DNA from: Rikenella sp.
Lineage (GTDB): Bacteria > Bacteroidota > Bacteroidia > Bacteroidales > Rikenellaceae
Direction of reading: 5' to 3'
DNA length: 15,363 bases
Assembly: GCA_029054535.1 (NCBI GenBank)
Contig: JAIDFC010000025.1
Coordinates: 1 to 15,363, forward strand
Part shown: in pieces, positions 1-6,424 of the stretch
Layout: every line of letters starts with the position of its first letter
Numbering within the stretch: the stretch's first letter is position 1
Program-made: the position numbers and the translations under genes
Notes under the pieces: generated by a model
Told to the model about the DNA's origin: nothing
The model's input: the letters and a program-made list of their open reading frames with translations, nothing else
The model's database searches: none

Positions 1-44
1 CGCGGGCACGCGGGGCCTGCCCGGCCTGAGGGCAGTCGGACACG
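1..44. repeat. GC-rich 44-bp intergenic repeat module (copy 1)
   Basis: This 44-bp stretch matches 14444-14487 at 42 of 44 positions. Inside it CTGCCC and GGGCAG can pair around a 7-nt loop. A related form at 14635-14675 keeps the flanks but replaces the core with the palindrome CCCGCGCGGG, and 10073-10096 is a 24-bp fragment of that form. The element is cut by the window edge, so its upstream boundary is unknown. It opens a 350-bp non-coding stretch made almost entirely of repeat modules. Confidence 0.75.
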
Positions 45-48
45 GTTC

Positions 49-125
49 CGTCGCCCGCCCGCCTAAGGAGGAATTTCAAAAGTTTCGCACTTGGCGAAAT
101 CTTTATGAAAATCCCGCGGGCGACG
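49..125. repeat. Nested hairpin repeat, copy B1
   Basis: Three stacked stems are visible. The outer stem is CGTCGCCCGC (49-58) with GCGGGCGACG (116-125). The middle stem is GGAATTTCA (70-78) with 106-114, with one A-A mismatch. The inner stem is AAAGTTTCGC (79-88) with GCGAAA-t-CTTT (94-104), around a 5-nt loop. The 5' linker CGCCTAAGGA (60-69) recurs in the other copies. The core is nearly identical to copy B2 at 10232-10314, but the outer stem and the loop differ. Confidence 0.75.
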
Positions 126-155
126 CACCCGTTGGGTGTTTTGCTTGGGTTCTCT
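125..155 (+). repeat. Triloop hairpin followed by T-rich tail (terminator-like module)
   Basis: CACCC-gtt-GGGTG (126-138) is followed by TTTTGCTTGGGTTCTCT. The same layout, a short stem with a 3-nt loop then TTTTG and a G-T-rich tail, occurs at 9955-9980, 10031-10060, 14327-14357 (degenerate stem) and 14374-14402. It resembles an intrinsic terminator, but the stem is short, the T tract is interrupted, and the module recurs inside repeats. Function is uncertain. Confidence 0.45.
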
Positions 156-194
156 CGGCCTTAAGATATTCCGCGCGCCTTGCAGGCGCGGTTT

Positions 195-290
195 GTTTCG
201 GAAGAATGGTGAACAGAGCCGAAGCCAGCGGAGCCTATCCGAGCAAGCTCCAGCCTTTGAGTGCCGACCTGCGCGATGCTTTGCATCGCG
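195..290. repeat. Intergenic repeat module D, copy 1, ending in a triloop hairpin
   Basis: This region aligns with 10472-10593 and 15071-15182. Shared signposts are GTTTCGGAA, GCCAGCGG and CTCCAG, then GAGTGCCGA. GGAGC (230-234) can pair with GCTCC (247-251). The module ends in CGCGATGC-ttt-GCATCGCG (272-290), an 8-bp stem with a triloop. The two other copies carry different triloop hairpins at the corresponding place. The remaining bases to 350 are A-rich leader sequence before the biotin carrier gene. Confidence 0.65.
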
Positions 291-350
291 GTTGATCCCG
301 AGGGGCGCAACGACTCCTCCGATTAACGAACGAAAGAAAATTAACAAACC

Positions 351-809
351 ATGAAAGAGTATAAGATCAAGATCAATGGCAACGAGTATGCCGTGGCGAT
401 ATCGAACGTAGAAGACAACACGGCGTCGGTGAGTGTGAACGGTACGGCGTACGAGGTGGAGGTCGAGGGGATGAACGTTCCGCAGCAGGTGAAGACTCCG
501 CGGATCGTTCAGCCGTCGGTGGCCGCTTCGTCGCAGGTGGATCCGCATCCGTCGACGGCCCGGACGTCGAGTCCGGCCGCAACGGCTTCAGCTTCGGCCG
601 GGAACATCAAGTCTCCGCTTCCGGGGGTGGTGTTGGACGTGATGGTGCAGGTGGGGGATGCGGTGAAGACCGGTCAGCGGTTGATGATTCTCGAGGCGAT
701 GAAGATGGAGAACAACATCGATTCGGATCGGGACGGGACCGTACGCGAGATTCGCGCGCGGAAAGGCGACTCCGTGCTGGAGGGCGACGTTTTGATCACC
801 ATCGGATAA
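351..809 (+). CDS. Biotin carboxyl carrier protein of a Na+-translocating decarboxylase (gamma/BCCP subunit)
   Basis: A 152-residue biotin carrier. The C-terminal half (about 85-152) is a biotinyl/lipoyl domain with the classical EAMKMEN motif at 115-121, so the biotinylated lysine is K118. Residues 1-45 form a small beta-rich domain, and 46-84 is an Ala/Ser/Pro/Thr-rich flexible linker that lets the biotin swing. In this family the carrier takes CO2 from the carboxyltransferase subunit to the membrane beta subunit, which is the next gene, 40 bp downstream. The carboxyltransferase alpha and the small OadG-like subunit are not in the window and may lie upstream. The substrate cannot be told from this gene: methylmalonyl-CoA (mmdC-like) is the common case in Bacteroidales, oxaloacetate or glutaconyl-CoA being alternatives. 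No clear Shine-Dalgarno is present; the leader is A-rich, as is usual in Bacteroidota. Confidence 0.9.
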   Translation: MKEYKIKINGNEYAVAISNVEDNTASVSVNGTAYEVEVEGMNVPQQVKTPRIVQPSVAASSQVDPHPSTARTSSPAATASASAGNIKSPLPGVVLDVMVQVGDAVKTGQRLMILEAMKMENNIDSDRDGTVREIRARKGDSVLEGDVLITIG

Positions 810-849
810 TCACACACAGACAGACTAACACGGGGGCCAGTAATATATT

Positions 850-2010
850 ATGGAGAATAACAGTTTTTGGGCCTTTATCGGCGAAAATATCCACCAGTTT
901 CTGGGGTATACCGGCTTTGCGAATGTAACCTGGGGACATATCATTATGATCCTCTTCGGCTTGTTTTTCATCTACCTGGCGATTGCCAAGAAGTTCGAGC
1001 CGATGCTTCTGTTGCCGATCGGTTTCGGGATTCTGGTGGGGAATATTCCGTTTGTACCGGGATTGCAGATCGGGGTTTATGAGGACGGGTCGGTGCTGAA
1101 CTACCTCTATTTCGGGGTCTTGAAAGGGGTCTATCCGCCGCTGATCTTTCTCGGGATCGGGGCGATGACCGACTTCTCGGCCTTGATCTCCAATCCGAAA
1201 CTGATGTTGATCGGAGCTGCGGCGCAGCTGGGGATCTTCGGGGCGTATATCGCTTCTCTGGCGCTGGGCTTTACGGCGGCCGAGGCGGGGGCGATCGGGA
1301 TTATCGGGGGGGCTGACGGGCCGACCGCGATTTTCCTGAGCTCGAAACTCGCGCCGGACTTGATGGGGGCGATTGCCATTGCGGCGTACTCGTATATGGC
1401 GTTGGTGCCGGTGATCCAGCCGCCGATCATGAAGCTCCTCACGACGCAGAAGGAGCGGTTGATCCGGATGAAACCGCCGCGCCAGGTGCCGCAGCGGGAG
1501 AAGATCCTCTTTCCGATTATCGGGATGCTGCTGACCTGCTTTCTGGTGCCGTCGGGGTTGCCGCTGCTGGGGATGCTCTTCTTCGGGAACCTGCTGAAAG
1601 AGAGCGGGGTTACGAAACGCTTGGCGACGACGGCCAGCGGACCGCTGATCGATATCGTAACGATCTTGATCGGGCTGACGGTGGGGGCGTCGACGCAGGC
1701 AACCACGTTCCTGACTTGGAAATCGCTCGGGATTTTCGGCCTCGGGGCGGCGTCGTTCGTGGTGGCGACTTTCGGCGGGGTGTTGTTCGTGAAGTTCTTC
1801 AACCTCTTCCTCAAGGAGGGAAACAAGATCAACCCGTTGATCGGGAATGCGGGGGTCTCGGCGGTGCCGGACTCGGCGCGGGTGTCGCAGGAGGTGGGCT
1901 TGCACTACGACAAGACCAACTACCTCTTGATGCACGCCATGGGGCCGAATGTGGCGGGGGTGATCGGCTCGGCGGTCGCGGCCGGGATTTTGCTGGGGTT
2001 CCTTTCTTAG
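850..2010 (+). CDS. Na+-translocating decarboxylase beta subunit (OadB/MmdB/GcdB family)
   Basis: A 386-residue very hydrophobic protein of normal length for the family, which couples decarboxylation of carboxybiotin to Na+ export across the inner membrane. Family signatures are TDFSAL at 107-112, GGADGPT at 153-159, NAGVSAVPDSARVSQ at 333-347 and HAMGPNVAGVIGSA at 362-375. The Asp in GGADGPT matches the residue implicated in Na+ and proton transport in Klebsiella OadB (family knowledge). About nine to ten hydrophobic segments can be picked out, including 28-46, 54-72, 94-106, 117-142, 144-163, 172-190, 219-247, 263-280 and 291-320. It sits 40 bp behind the biotin carrier gene and ends just before a strong hairpin. 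No frameshift or missing motif was noticed. Whether the complex uses methylmalonyl-CoA or oxaloacetate depends on an alpha subunit outside the window. Confidence 0.93.
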   Translation: MENNSFWAFIGENIHQFLGYTGFANVTWGHIIMILFGLFFIYLAIAKKFEPMLLLPIGFGILVGNIPFVPGLQIGVYEDGSVLNYLYFGVLKGVYPPLIFLGIGAMTDFSALISNPKLMLIGAAAQLGIFGAYIASLALGFTAAEAGAIGIIGGADGPTAIFLSSKLAPDLMGAIAIAAYSYMALVPVIQPPIMKLLTTQKERLIRMKPPRQVPQREKILFPIIGMLLTCFLVPSGLPLLGMLFFGNLLKESGVTKRLATTASGPLIDIVTILIGLTVGASTQATTFLTWKSLGIFGLGAASFVVATFGGVLFVKFFNLFLKEGNKINPLIGNAGVSAVPDSARVSQEVGLHYDKTNYLLMHAMGPNVAGVIGSAVAAGILLGFLS

Positions 2011-2034
2011 GCGGTTGGACGAGGGGAATGCGAG

Positions 2035-2090
2035 GCGTCTCTTTCGAGATCGGTTTTTACCGGGTCGAAAGAGACGCTTTGTTGCGTTTT
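2035..2090. terminator. Strong hairpin terminator between convergent decarboxylase operon and priA
   Basis: GCGTCTCTTTCGA (2035-2047) pairs perfectly with TCGAAAGAGACGC (2065-2077), and CGGT/ACCG (2051-2054/2059-2062) extends the stem inside. On the + strand it is followed by TTTGTTGCGTTTTGTT, a T-rich tail. It lies 25 bp after the beta-subunit stop and 40 bp beyond the priA stop on the other strand. It probably ends the + operon and may also stop reading from the priA side. A run of nine G (2094-2102) follows. Confidence 0.75.
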
Positions 2091-2116
2091 GTTGGGGGGG
2101 GGAGTCTGGTCCGTGG

Positions 2117-4399
2117 TTATTGCTGCGGATCGGCCTCGGCCATGATGTAGACCGTCGAGAAGCGTTTCCGCACGCGGGCCAGGACCTCCAGTAGAATCGC
2201 TTTGGCTCGGGCTACCGGTCTTTGCCGTTCGATACGGAGCAGCAGGTGGAGGATGAACAGATTCTGGACCCGGTCGACCTGCGGTTCGAACGGCGGCGAG
2301 ACCCGCCGGCCGAACCGTTCGCGCAGCAACGCCTCGCACATCGCCGCGGCGGCCGCTGTCAGGAGCTTGTCGCGGTGGCGGAAGGTCAGACGCAACATCC
2401 GAACGTAGGGCGGATAGTTCAACGCGGCTCGCTCCTCGGTCTCGTGCCGGTAGAATCCCGCTGCGTCGTGGTTCGCCACGGCGATCAGCACCGGATGGGT
2501 TCGCTGCGAGCTTTGAATGACCAGCTCTCCCGCCTCTTGTCCGGTCGGCAGCAGCGCCTTGAGCTGCATCAACAGTTGAAATGCGCGTTCGGCGGCTCGA
2601 AAATCGGGGTGGGCCAGCAGGTTGTCGGCGTTGATGACACCCACGAGGCCGATGTGCTCGCCCGCCTGCGCCGTGCGGACCACCATCCGGGTCCCGACCA
2701 GGATCCCGGTCTCGCCTTCGGCCAGCTCGGTCAGCAGGCGCCCCAGCGCCCCCGCGCCTCGTGTCGTGTCGGTGTCCATGCGGGCGATCCGCGCGGTCGG
2801 AAACAGTTCGGCCGCCTCCTCTTCGATCCGCTCGGTGCCGATCCCGCGCGGGGTCAGCGTCTGCATCCCGCACGCCGGACAGGTCGACGTGTAGGGCTGC
2901 GACCAGCCGCAGTAGTGGCACGCCAGTGCCGAAGACTCCTTGTGGTAGGTGAGGGTTACGTTGCAGTGCGGGCAGGTGGGCTTCGCGCCGCAACCGGCGC
3001 ACTCGACGTACGGCGCGAAGCCCCGACGGTTCTGAAATAGCACCACTTGTCGTCCCGCTCGCAGCGTCTCGTCGATCCGCCGTTGCAGGTATTTCGATAT
3101 GAGTCCTTTGCCGCGTTCCAGAACGGTTACTTCGGCTCGGGTCGTTCCGCAGGGCGGGAGCGATAGAAAACCGTATTTCGCCCCTTCGGTCGTCGCGTTC
3201 AGCCAGCTCTCCATCGACGGGGTCGGGCTCGCCAGCAACGTCCTGGCCCCGTGCAGGTGGGCCAGCATCAGGGCCGTATCCCGGGCGTGGTATCTTGGCG
3301 CGCGATCGCTCTGTCGGTAGTTGGGGTCGTGTTCGTTGTCGACGACCACCAGCCCCAGCCGGCGGAACGGCAGAAACAGGGCCGACCGAGTCCCGACCAC
3401 GAGTCCTACGCTCTCCGGTTCCTCGACCATCCGCCGATAAGCGGCGCTCCGGGCGCGGTCGGTCAGTCGCGAGTGGTAGAACAGGCAGCGTGGCCCGAAT
3501 GTCGCCTGCAACGCGTTGGTTACCTGGGTGGTCATTACGGTGTCGGGCAGCAGCAGGAGTGTCTGATTGCCGCGGTCGATCTCCCGCGCGGCGAGCGCAG
3601 TGTAGAGTGGAATCGTCGTTCGCTGCGTGTCGGCGATCTCGCCGCTGAGTAACACGGTTCGGAAACTCTCGAATAGGGTCTCCACCGGATTCGCGTCGGG
3701 TGATTCCTCGCCGCTGTCGGGCAGCGAGGCGGAACCGACCGTCTCTTTCGCCTGTGTGGCGATGGATTTGCGCCCCAGGTCGCTCGGCACGATCTCGCGC
3801 TGCTCCAGAATCCCGCGCTCGACGAGCTTCAGCACCGCCGCAGCCGCGATCCCGGAATCCGTAATCTCGGCCCGCTCGACCCACAGCCGATCCGCATCCT
3901 CCGTCTGCAACAACGGCTCCCCCTCCACGTCGGTCGGCAGCCCGGCCAAATAAGCCAGCAACGCCTGACACTGCACTTTCGCCCGCCGGATCTCCTCCAA
4001 AGTCTCGGCCACCCGCTCGGCTGACCGGTACCCCTCCGTGAGCCGCACGTACAACTCGGCGGTCGGTCGATAACTCCAATCCCGAATCCCGCCGGGCAAC
4101 GCGGCTTTCATCACTTCGCCGACGGTGCAAAGGTAATAACTCGCCACCCACTCCCATAACCGCAACTGCTCGTCTCGAACCACGGGCCGACGATCGACCG
4201 GCTCCAATATCGCTTTCGGTTCTCTCCCCCCACCGAGCGGAACGCTCTCGTGCCGACGACAAACCAATCCCTCGCACACCTTCCGCTTCCCGAAAGGCAC
4301 GCGGACCAACATCCCCTCCCTCACTTCCATCCCGTCGGGAACGGAGTAGGTGAAGGCCTGCGGCACGGCTACCGGCAATAATATGTCGACATAGTACAT
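2117..4399 (-). CDS. priA: PriA-like primosomal protein N' with degenerate helicase motifs
   Basis: A 760-residue PriA, near the usual 730-820. PriA recognises stalled or repaired forks and reloads the replicative helicase. The 3'-DNA-binding domain is about 1-110, a winged helix about 115-205, helicase lobe 1 about 240-420, a zinc-binding insert at 467-510 and the C-terminal domain about 655-760. All eight zinc cysteines are present (467, 470, 476, 479, 494, 497, 507, 510), and so is the fork-sensing stretch ending in YHARD (370-374). The ATPase motifs are not. The Walker A place reads GEIADTQRTT (253-262) with no GKT. The DEEH box is DNEH (354-357). Motif V (GTRMVVRTAQAGEH, 569-582) lacks the KGHDF pattern, and motif VI, normally QVAGRAGRG, is QLKALLPTGQ (612-621). 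The frame is intact, so it is not an obvious pseudogene. I infer loss of ATP hydrolysis and unwinding, with DNA binding and partner loading kept. PriA of Deinococcus radiodurans is a known helicase-dead precedent. Confidence 0.9.
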   Translation of the reverse strand: MYYVDILLPVAVPQAFTYSVPDGMEVREGMLVRVPFGKRKVCEGLVCRRHESVPLGGGREPKAILEPVDRRPVVRDEQLRLWEWVASYYLCTVGEVMKAALPGGIRDWSYRPTAELYVRLTEGYRSAERVAETLEEIRRAKVQCQALLAYLAGLPTDVEGEPLLQTEDADRLWVERAEITDSGIAAAAVLKLVERGILEQREIVPSDLGRKSIATQAKETVGSASLPDSGEESPDANPVETLFESFRTVLLSGEIADTQRTTIPLYTALAAREIDRGNQTLLLLPDTVMTTQVTNALQATFGPRCLFYHSRLTDRARSAAYRRMVEEPESVGLVVGTRSALFLPFRRLGLVVVDNEHDPNYRQSDRAPRYHARDTALMLAHLHGARTLLASPTPSMESWLNATTEGAKYGFLSLPPCGTTRAEVTVLERGKGLISKYLQRRIDETLRAGRQVVLFQNRRGFAPYVECAGCGAKPTCPHCNVTLTYHKESSALACHYCGWSQPYTSTCPACGMQTLTPRGIGTERIEEEAAELFPTARIARMDTDTTRGAGALGRLLTELAEGETGILVGTRMVVRTAQAGEHIGLVGVINADNLLAHPDFRAAERAFQLLMQLKALLPTGQEAGELVIQSSQRTHPVLIAVANHDAAGFYRHETEERAALNYPPYVRMLRLTFRHRDKLLTAAAAAMCEALLRERFGRRVSPPFEPQVDRVQNLFILHLLLRIERQRPVARAKAILLEVLARVRKRFSTVYIMAEADPQQ

Positions 4400-4539
4400 T
4401 CCTGCTCGATTGGTAAACGTTCGTTTATTTGTAACCCTGTGTTTGGCTACCGCTTGGAACTGCCGCTTTTTGAAAAAAGCGGCACCAAAAACTTTTAACT
4501 AGCTCCGCTACGCCTTAGGCTCCGCAATCCTTAGGTTTG

Positions 4540-4609
4540 CGGGTGGGGATTCTTTTCGGGCGCGCTTTAAGGTTTTCGCAGCCCAGCGCGCCTAAAAGAA
4601 CCCCACCCG
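4540..4609. repeat. Long bulged inverted repeat (24 bp of pairing)
   Basis: CGGGTGGGG (4540-4548) pairs with CCCCACCCG (4601-4609). TTCTTTT (4550-4556) pairs with AAAAGAA (4594-4600). GGCGCGCT (4559-4566) pairs with AGCGCGCC (4585-4592). The only interruptions are a bulged A at 4549 and a CG/T internal loop; the terminal loop is 18 nt. It lies between ispH and priA. It could be a bidirectional transcription barrier or another member of the structured intergenic repeats, but it lacks their conserved linkers. Confidence 0.7.
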
Positions 4610-4633
4610 ATCACAAGGGTAGACACGGCCAGA

Positions 4634-4650
4634 GCATCCCAGCGGGATGC
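4634..4650. repeat. Triloop mini-hairpin
   Basis: GCATCCC-agc-GGGATGC is a perfect 7-bp stem with a 3-nt loop, of the same size as the many triloop hairpins in the other intergenic gaps. Its loop is not of the GNA/TNC type. Confidence 0.55.
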
Positions 4651-4667
4651 GTGCTGAAGTTTTTCTG

Positions 4668-4691
4668 GTTCTCTTTGTTCACAAAGAGAAC
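4668..4691. repeat. 11-bp perfect inverted repeat
   Basis: GTTCTCTTTGT (4668-4678) and ACAAAGAGAAC (4681-4691) are perfectly complementary, separated by two bases. Neither strand has a long T run after it, so a simple intrinsic terminator is not well supported. It lies 48 bp beyond the ispH stop. Confidence 0.55.
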
Positions 4692-4738
4692 AGTACCCGC
4701 ACGTAGCTAAAAACCGAGTTACAGAAAAACAGAACGGT

Positions 4739-5599
4739 TTAGAATTGCGAAATGGCTTGAGCGATTTGTTCCATGAGCCATTTAGGGGTAGAGGTAGCGC
4801 CGCAGACCCCGACCGATTCGACGTCGGCGAACCAATCGGGATTGAGTTCCGCCGCCTCTTCGATTTTGTATGCGCGCAGGTTCGCGGTCCGACAGACCTC
4901 GTAGAGCGCTTTGCCGTTGGAGCTTTTGGATCCGCTAACGAAGACCACCGCGTCGAACCGTGCGGCGAACTCGCGCAGGTGTGGATTTCGGTTCGAGACC
5001 TGTCGGCAGATCGTGTCGTGTACCGTAACGTGTTTCGGGTCTTCGGTCCGTCGTAGGATTTCGTCGCGGATGTCGTTGAAGAGGCTCAGACTTTGCGTGG
5101 TCTGCGAGAGGAGGCAGATCGGCCGGGCGAAGTCCACCCGGTCGAGATCCCGGACCGATTCGACGACGATCGCCTCTTCGTTTGTCTGCCCGGTGAGCCC
5201 CACCACCTCGGCATGCCCCGGTTTGCCGAGGATCACCACCTGGCCTCCCGTTCGGCGCATCTCTTCCCAGGCTCGCCGCACCCGCTCTTGTAGCCGCGCC
5301 ACCACCGGACAGGTCGCGTCCACCAGTTCGATTCCGTAGCGTGCGGCCCGTTCATACGTGGAGGGCGGTTCGCCGTGCGCGCGGATCAGCACGCACCGTC
5401 CGGCGAGCTCCGGCAGCCGGTCGAGGTCTACGGTTTGTAGCCCCATGCGTTCGAGCCGGTTGACCTCCACCCGGTTATGGACGATGTCGCCCAGACACCA
5501 GACCGCTCCTTGGCGTTGACCGAGGAGCTCTTCGGCGGTGGTGATCGCTTTCACCACCCCGAAACAGAAGCCCGATCGGTCGTCGATTTCGATTTTCAT
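4739..5599 (-). CDS. ispH: 4-hydroxy-3-methylbut-2-enyl diphosphate reductase
   Basis: A 286-residue IspH (LytB), the last enzyme of the MEP isoprenoid pathway. It is a cytoplasmic [4Fe-4S] protein that reduces HMBPP to IPP and DMAPP. The three cluster cysteines are in SGFCFGVV (C12), DATCPVV (C97) and DTICRQVSNRN (C198). Substrate-binding residues are seen at H41 (IVHNRVEV), H75 (IRAHGEPP), H129 with E131 (GHAEVVG) and in SKSSNGKALY (about 225-233). The C-terminus has the usual ATSTPKWL. The start is set at the ATG of MKIEIDDRSGFCF. The frame runs open for 38 more codons, but that stretch is Arg-rich, overlaps trmB and is not family-like. The gene starts 26 bp after trmB and is probably co-transcribed with it. 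Two family positions vary slightly: GKPGHAE where GHPE-like sequences are usual, and the cluster motif TICRQVSN rather than TICxATxxRQ. Confidence 0.95.
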   Translation of the reverse strand: MKIEIDDRSGFCFGVVKAITTAEELLGQRQGAVWCLGDIVHNRVEVNRLERMGLQTVDLDRLPELAGRCVLIRAHGEPPSTYERAARYGIELVDATCPVVARLQERVRRAWEEMRRTGGQVVILGKPGHAEVVGLTGQTNEEAIVVESVRDLDRVDFARPICLLSQTTQSLSLFNDIRDEILRRTEDPKHVTVHDTICRQVSNRNPHLREFAARFDAVVFVSGSKSSNGKALYEVCRTANLRAYKIEEAAELNPDWFADVESVGVCGATSTPKWLMEQIAQAISQF

Positions 5600-5625
5600 G
5601 GTTATCCGTGTAGAAAACGAACGAA

Positions 5626-6369
5626 TTACCTCTTCGGCGTATTTTCTCCGACGAGCAAGTCGTCGGCCGGAAATTCCGGGACGGCGAACTGTTGTCGTCC
5701 TTCGGGCGACCATTGCAAGTAGGTGATCGGCAGCCCTTCGGCCAGGAACCGTGTCTCGTAAGCGGTTTTAATCGCCAGTGCCGGGTCGGCAATCCCCCCG
5801 GGTCCGTAAATGTCGGCACAGGCGACGGTCGGCACGATCCCGTTGGCCGCCAACACCGCTTTCGTGTATTCGTGGAGGTGTCCCGAGTCCGTCTTGAGGT
5901 GCAGAGTCCCGTCGGGTCGCAGAAACCGGGCGTATCGTTCCAAGAATCCCGGCGCGGTGAGCCGTTTCCCGACCCTCCGCTTGCTCATCTGCGGGTCGGG
6001 AAAGGTGATCCAGATCTGGTCCACTTCGTCCGGCGCGAAAAACGAGCCGATGAACTCGATCCGGGTCCGCAGAAAAGCGACGTTCGCCATCTCGCGTTCC
6101 GTGGCGGTCTTGGCGCCGCGCCACATCCGAGCCCCCTTGATGTCCACGCCGATGTAGTTCGTTTCGGGGTCGGCTTCGGCCAGCCCCACGGTGTATTCGC
6201 CCCGGCCGCACCCCAGTTCGAGGACGATCGGACGGTCGTTGCCGAAAAAGTCGCTCCGCCACCGCCCTTTCAGCGGATGGTCTTTGCCGAAGATCTCGTC
6301 GAACTGCGGCTGCACCAGGCAGCGGAACGTCAGGTTTTCGCTGAATTTCTTGAGTTTGTTCTTCCCCAT
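5626..6369 (-). CDS. trmB: tRNA (guanine-N7)-methyltransferase
   Basis: A 247-residue SAM-dependent enzyme that makes m7G46 in the tRNA variable loop. Motif I is VLELGCGRGEYT (49-60). YIGVDIKG (72-79) ends in the acidic residue that binds the SAM ribose. The catalytic/tRNA-binding hallmark FPDPQ is at 123-127 and is followed by a basic KRRVGKR stretch. The C-terminal TAYETRFLAEGLPITYL (202-218) is the TrmB signature for guanine recognition. The start is placed at MGKNKLKKFSENLTF, the common Bacteroidota N-terminus, rather than at an in-frame ATG ten codons upstream. It lies 55 bp after gldH and 26 bp before ispH in the same transcription unit. Confidence 0.94.
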   Translation of the reverse strand: MGKNKLKKFSENLTFRCLVQPQFDEIFGKDHPLKGRWRSDFFGNDRPIVLELGCGRGEYTVGLAEADPETNYIGVDIKGARMWRGAKTATEREMANVAFLRTRIEFIGSFFAPDEVDQIWITFPDPQMSKRRVGKRLTAPGFLERYARFLRPDGTLHLKTDSGHLHEYTKAVLAANGIVPTVACADIYGPGGIADPALAIKTAYETRFLAEGLPITYLQWSPEGRQQFAVPEFPADDLLVGENTPKR

Positions 6370-6424
6370 GTCGTCGTGTGGTGTGATGGACGGGTGCATG
6401 TCCCGAAAAAAGAGAGCGCTTTGC

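Larger units (their letters stand above)
4400..4738. other. 339-bp ispH-priA gap with several large hairpins, no gene seen
   Basis: No credible ORF and no recognised RNA gene. The gap holds at least five inverted repeats. They are a GCCGC-T-tract/A-tract-GCGGC hairpin (about 4464-4487), a 21-bp imperfect hairpin with loop TTA (about 4522-4542), a 24-bp bulged stem at 4540-4609, a triloop hairpin at 4634-4650, and an 11-bp stem at 4668-4691. The priA promoter should lie here, read leftwards, but no convincing TAnnTTTG box was found. Just past the ispH stop, on the minus strand, a weak AAACCG/CGGTTT stem with trailing T's may be a terminator. Confidence 0.6.

Noticed and set aside
63..548. Small ORFs within the repeat regions (for example 63-548, 10066-10518, 14728-15213)
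   Set aside because: They follow hairpin modules, have skewed composition, no family resemblance and no plausible translation start signals.
2007..4277. 756-codon minus-strand ORF overlapping priA in another frame
   Set aside because: Arg/Gly-rich shadow of a GC-rich gene; no domain recognised, while the other frame gives a clear PriA.
2117..4399. priA as a pseudogene
   Set aside because: The frame is uninterrupted, the length is normal, and zinc cysteines and DNA-binding segments are kept; only ATPase motifs are lost.
4739..5713. 324-codon form of ispH
   Set aside because: The additional 38 residues are Arg-rich, overlap trmB and precede the typical IspH N-terminus MKIEIDDRSGFCFG.
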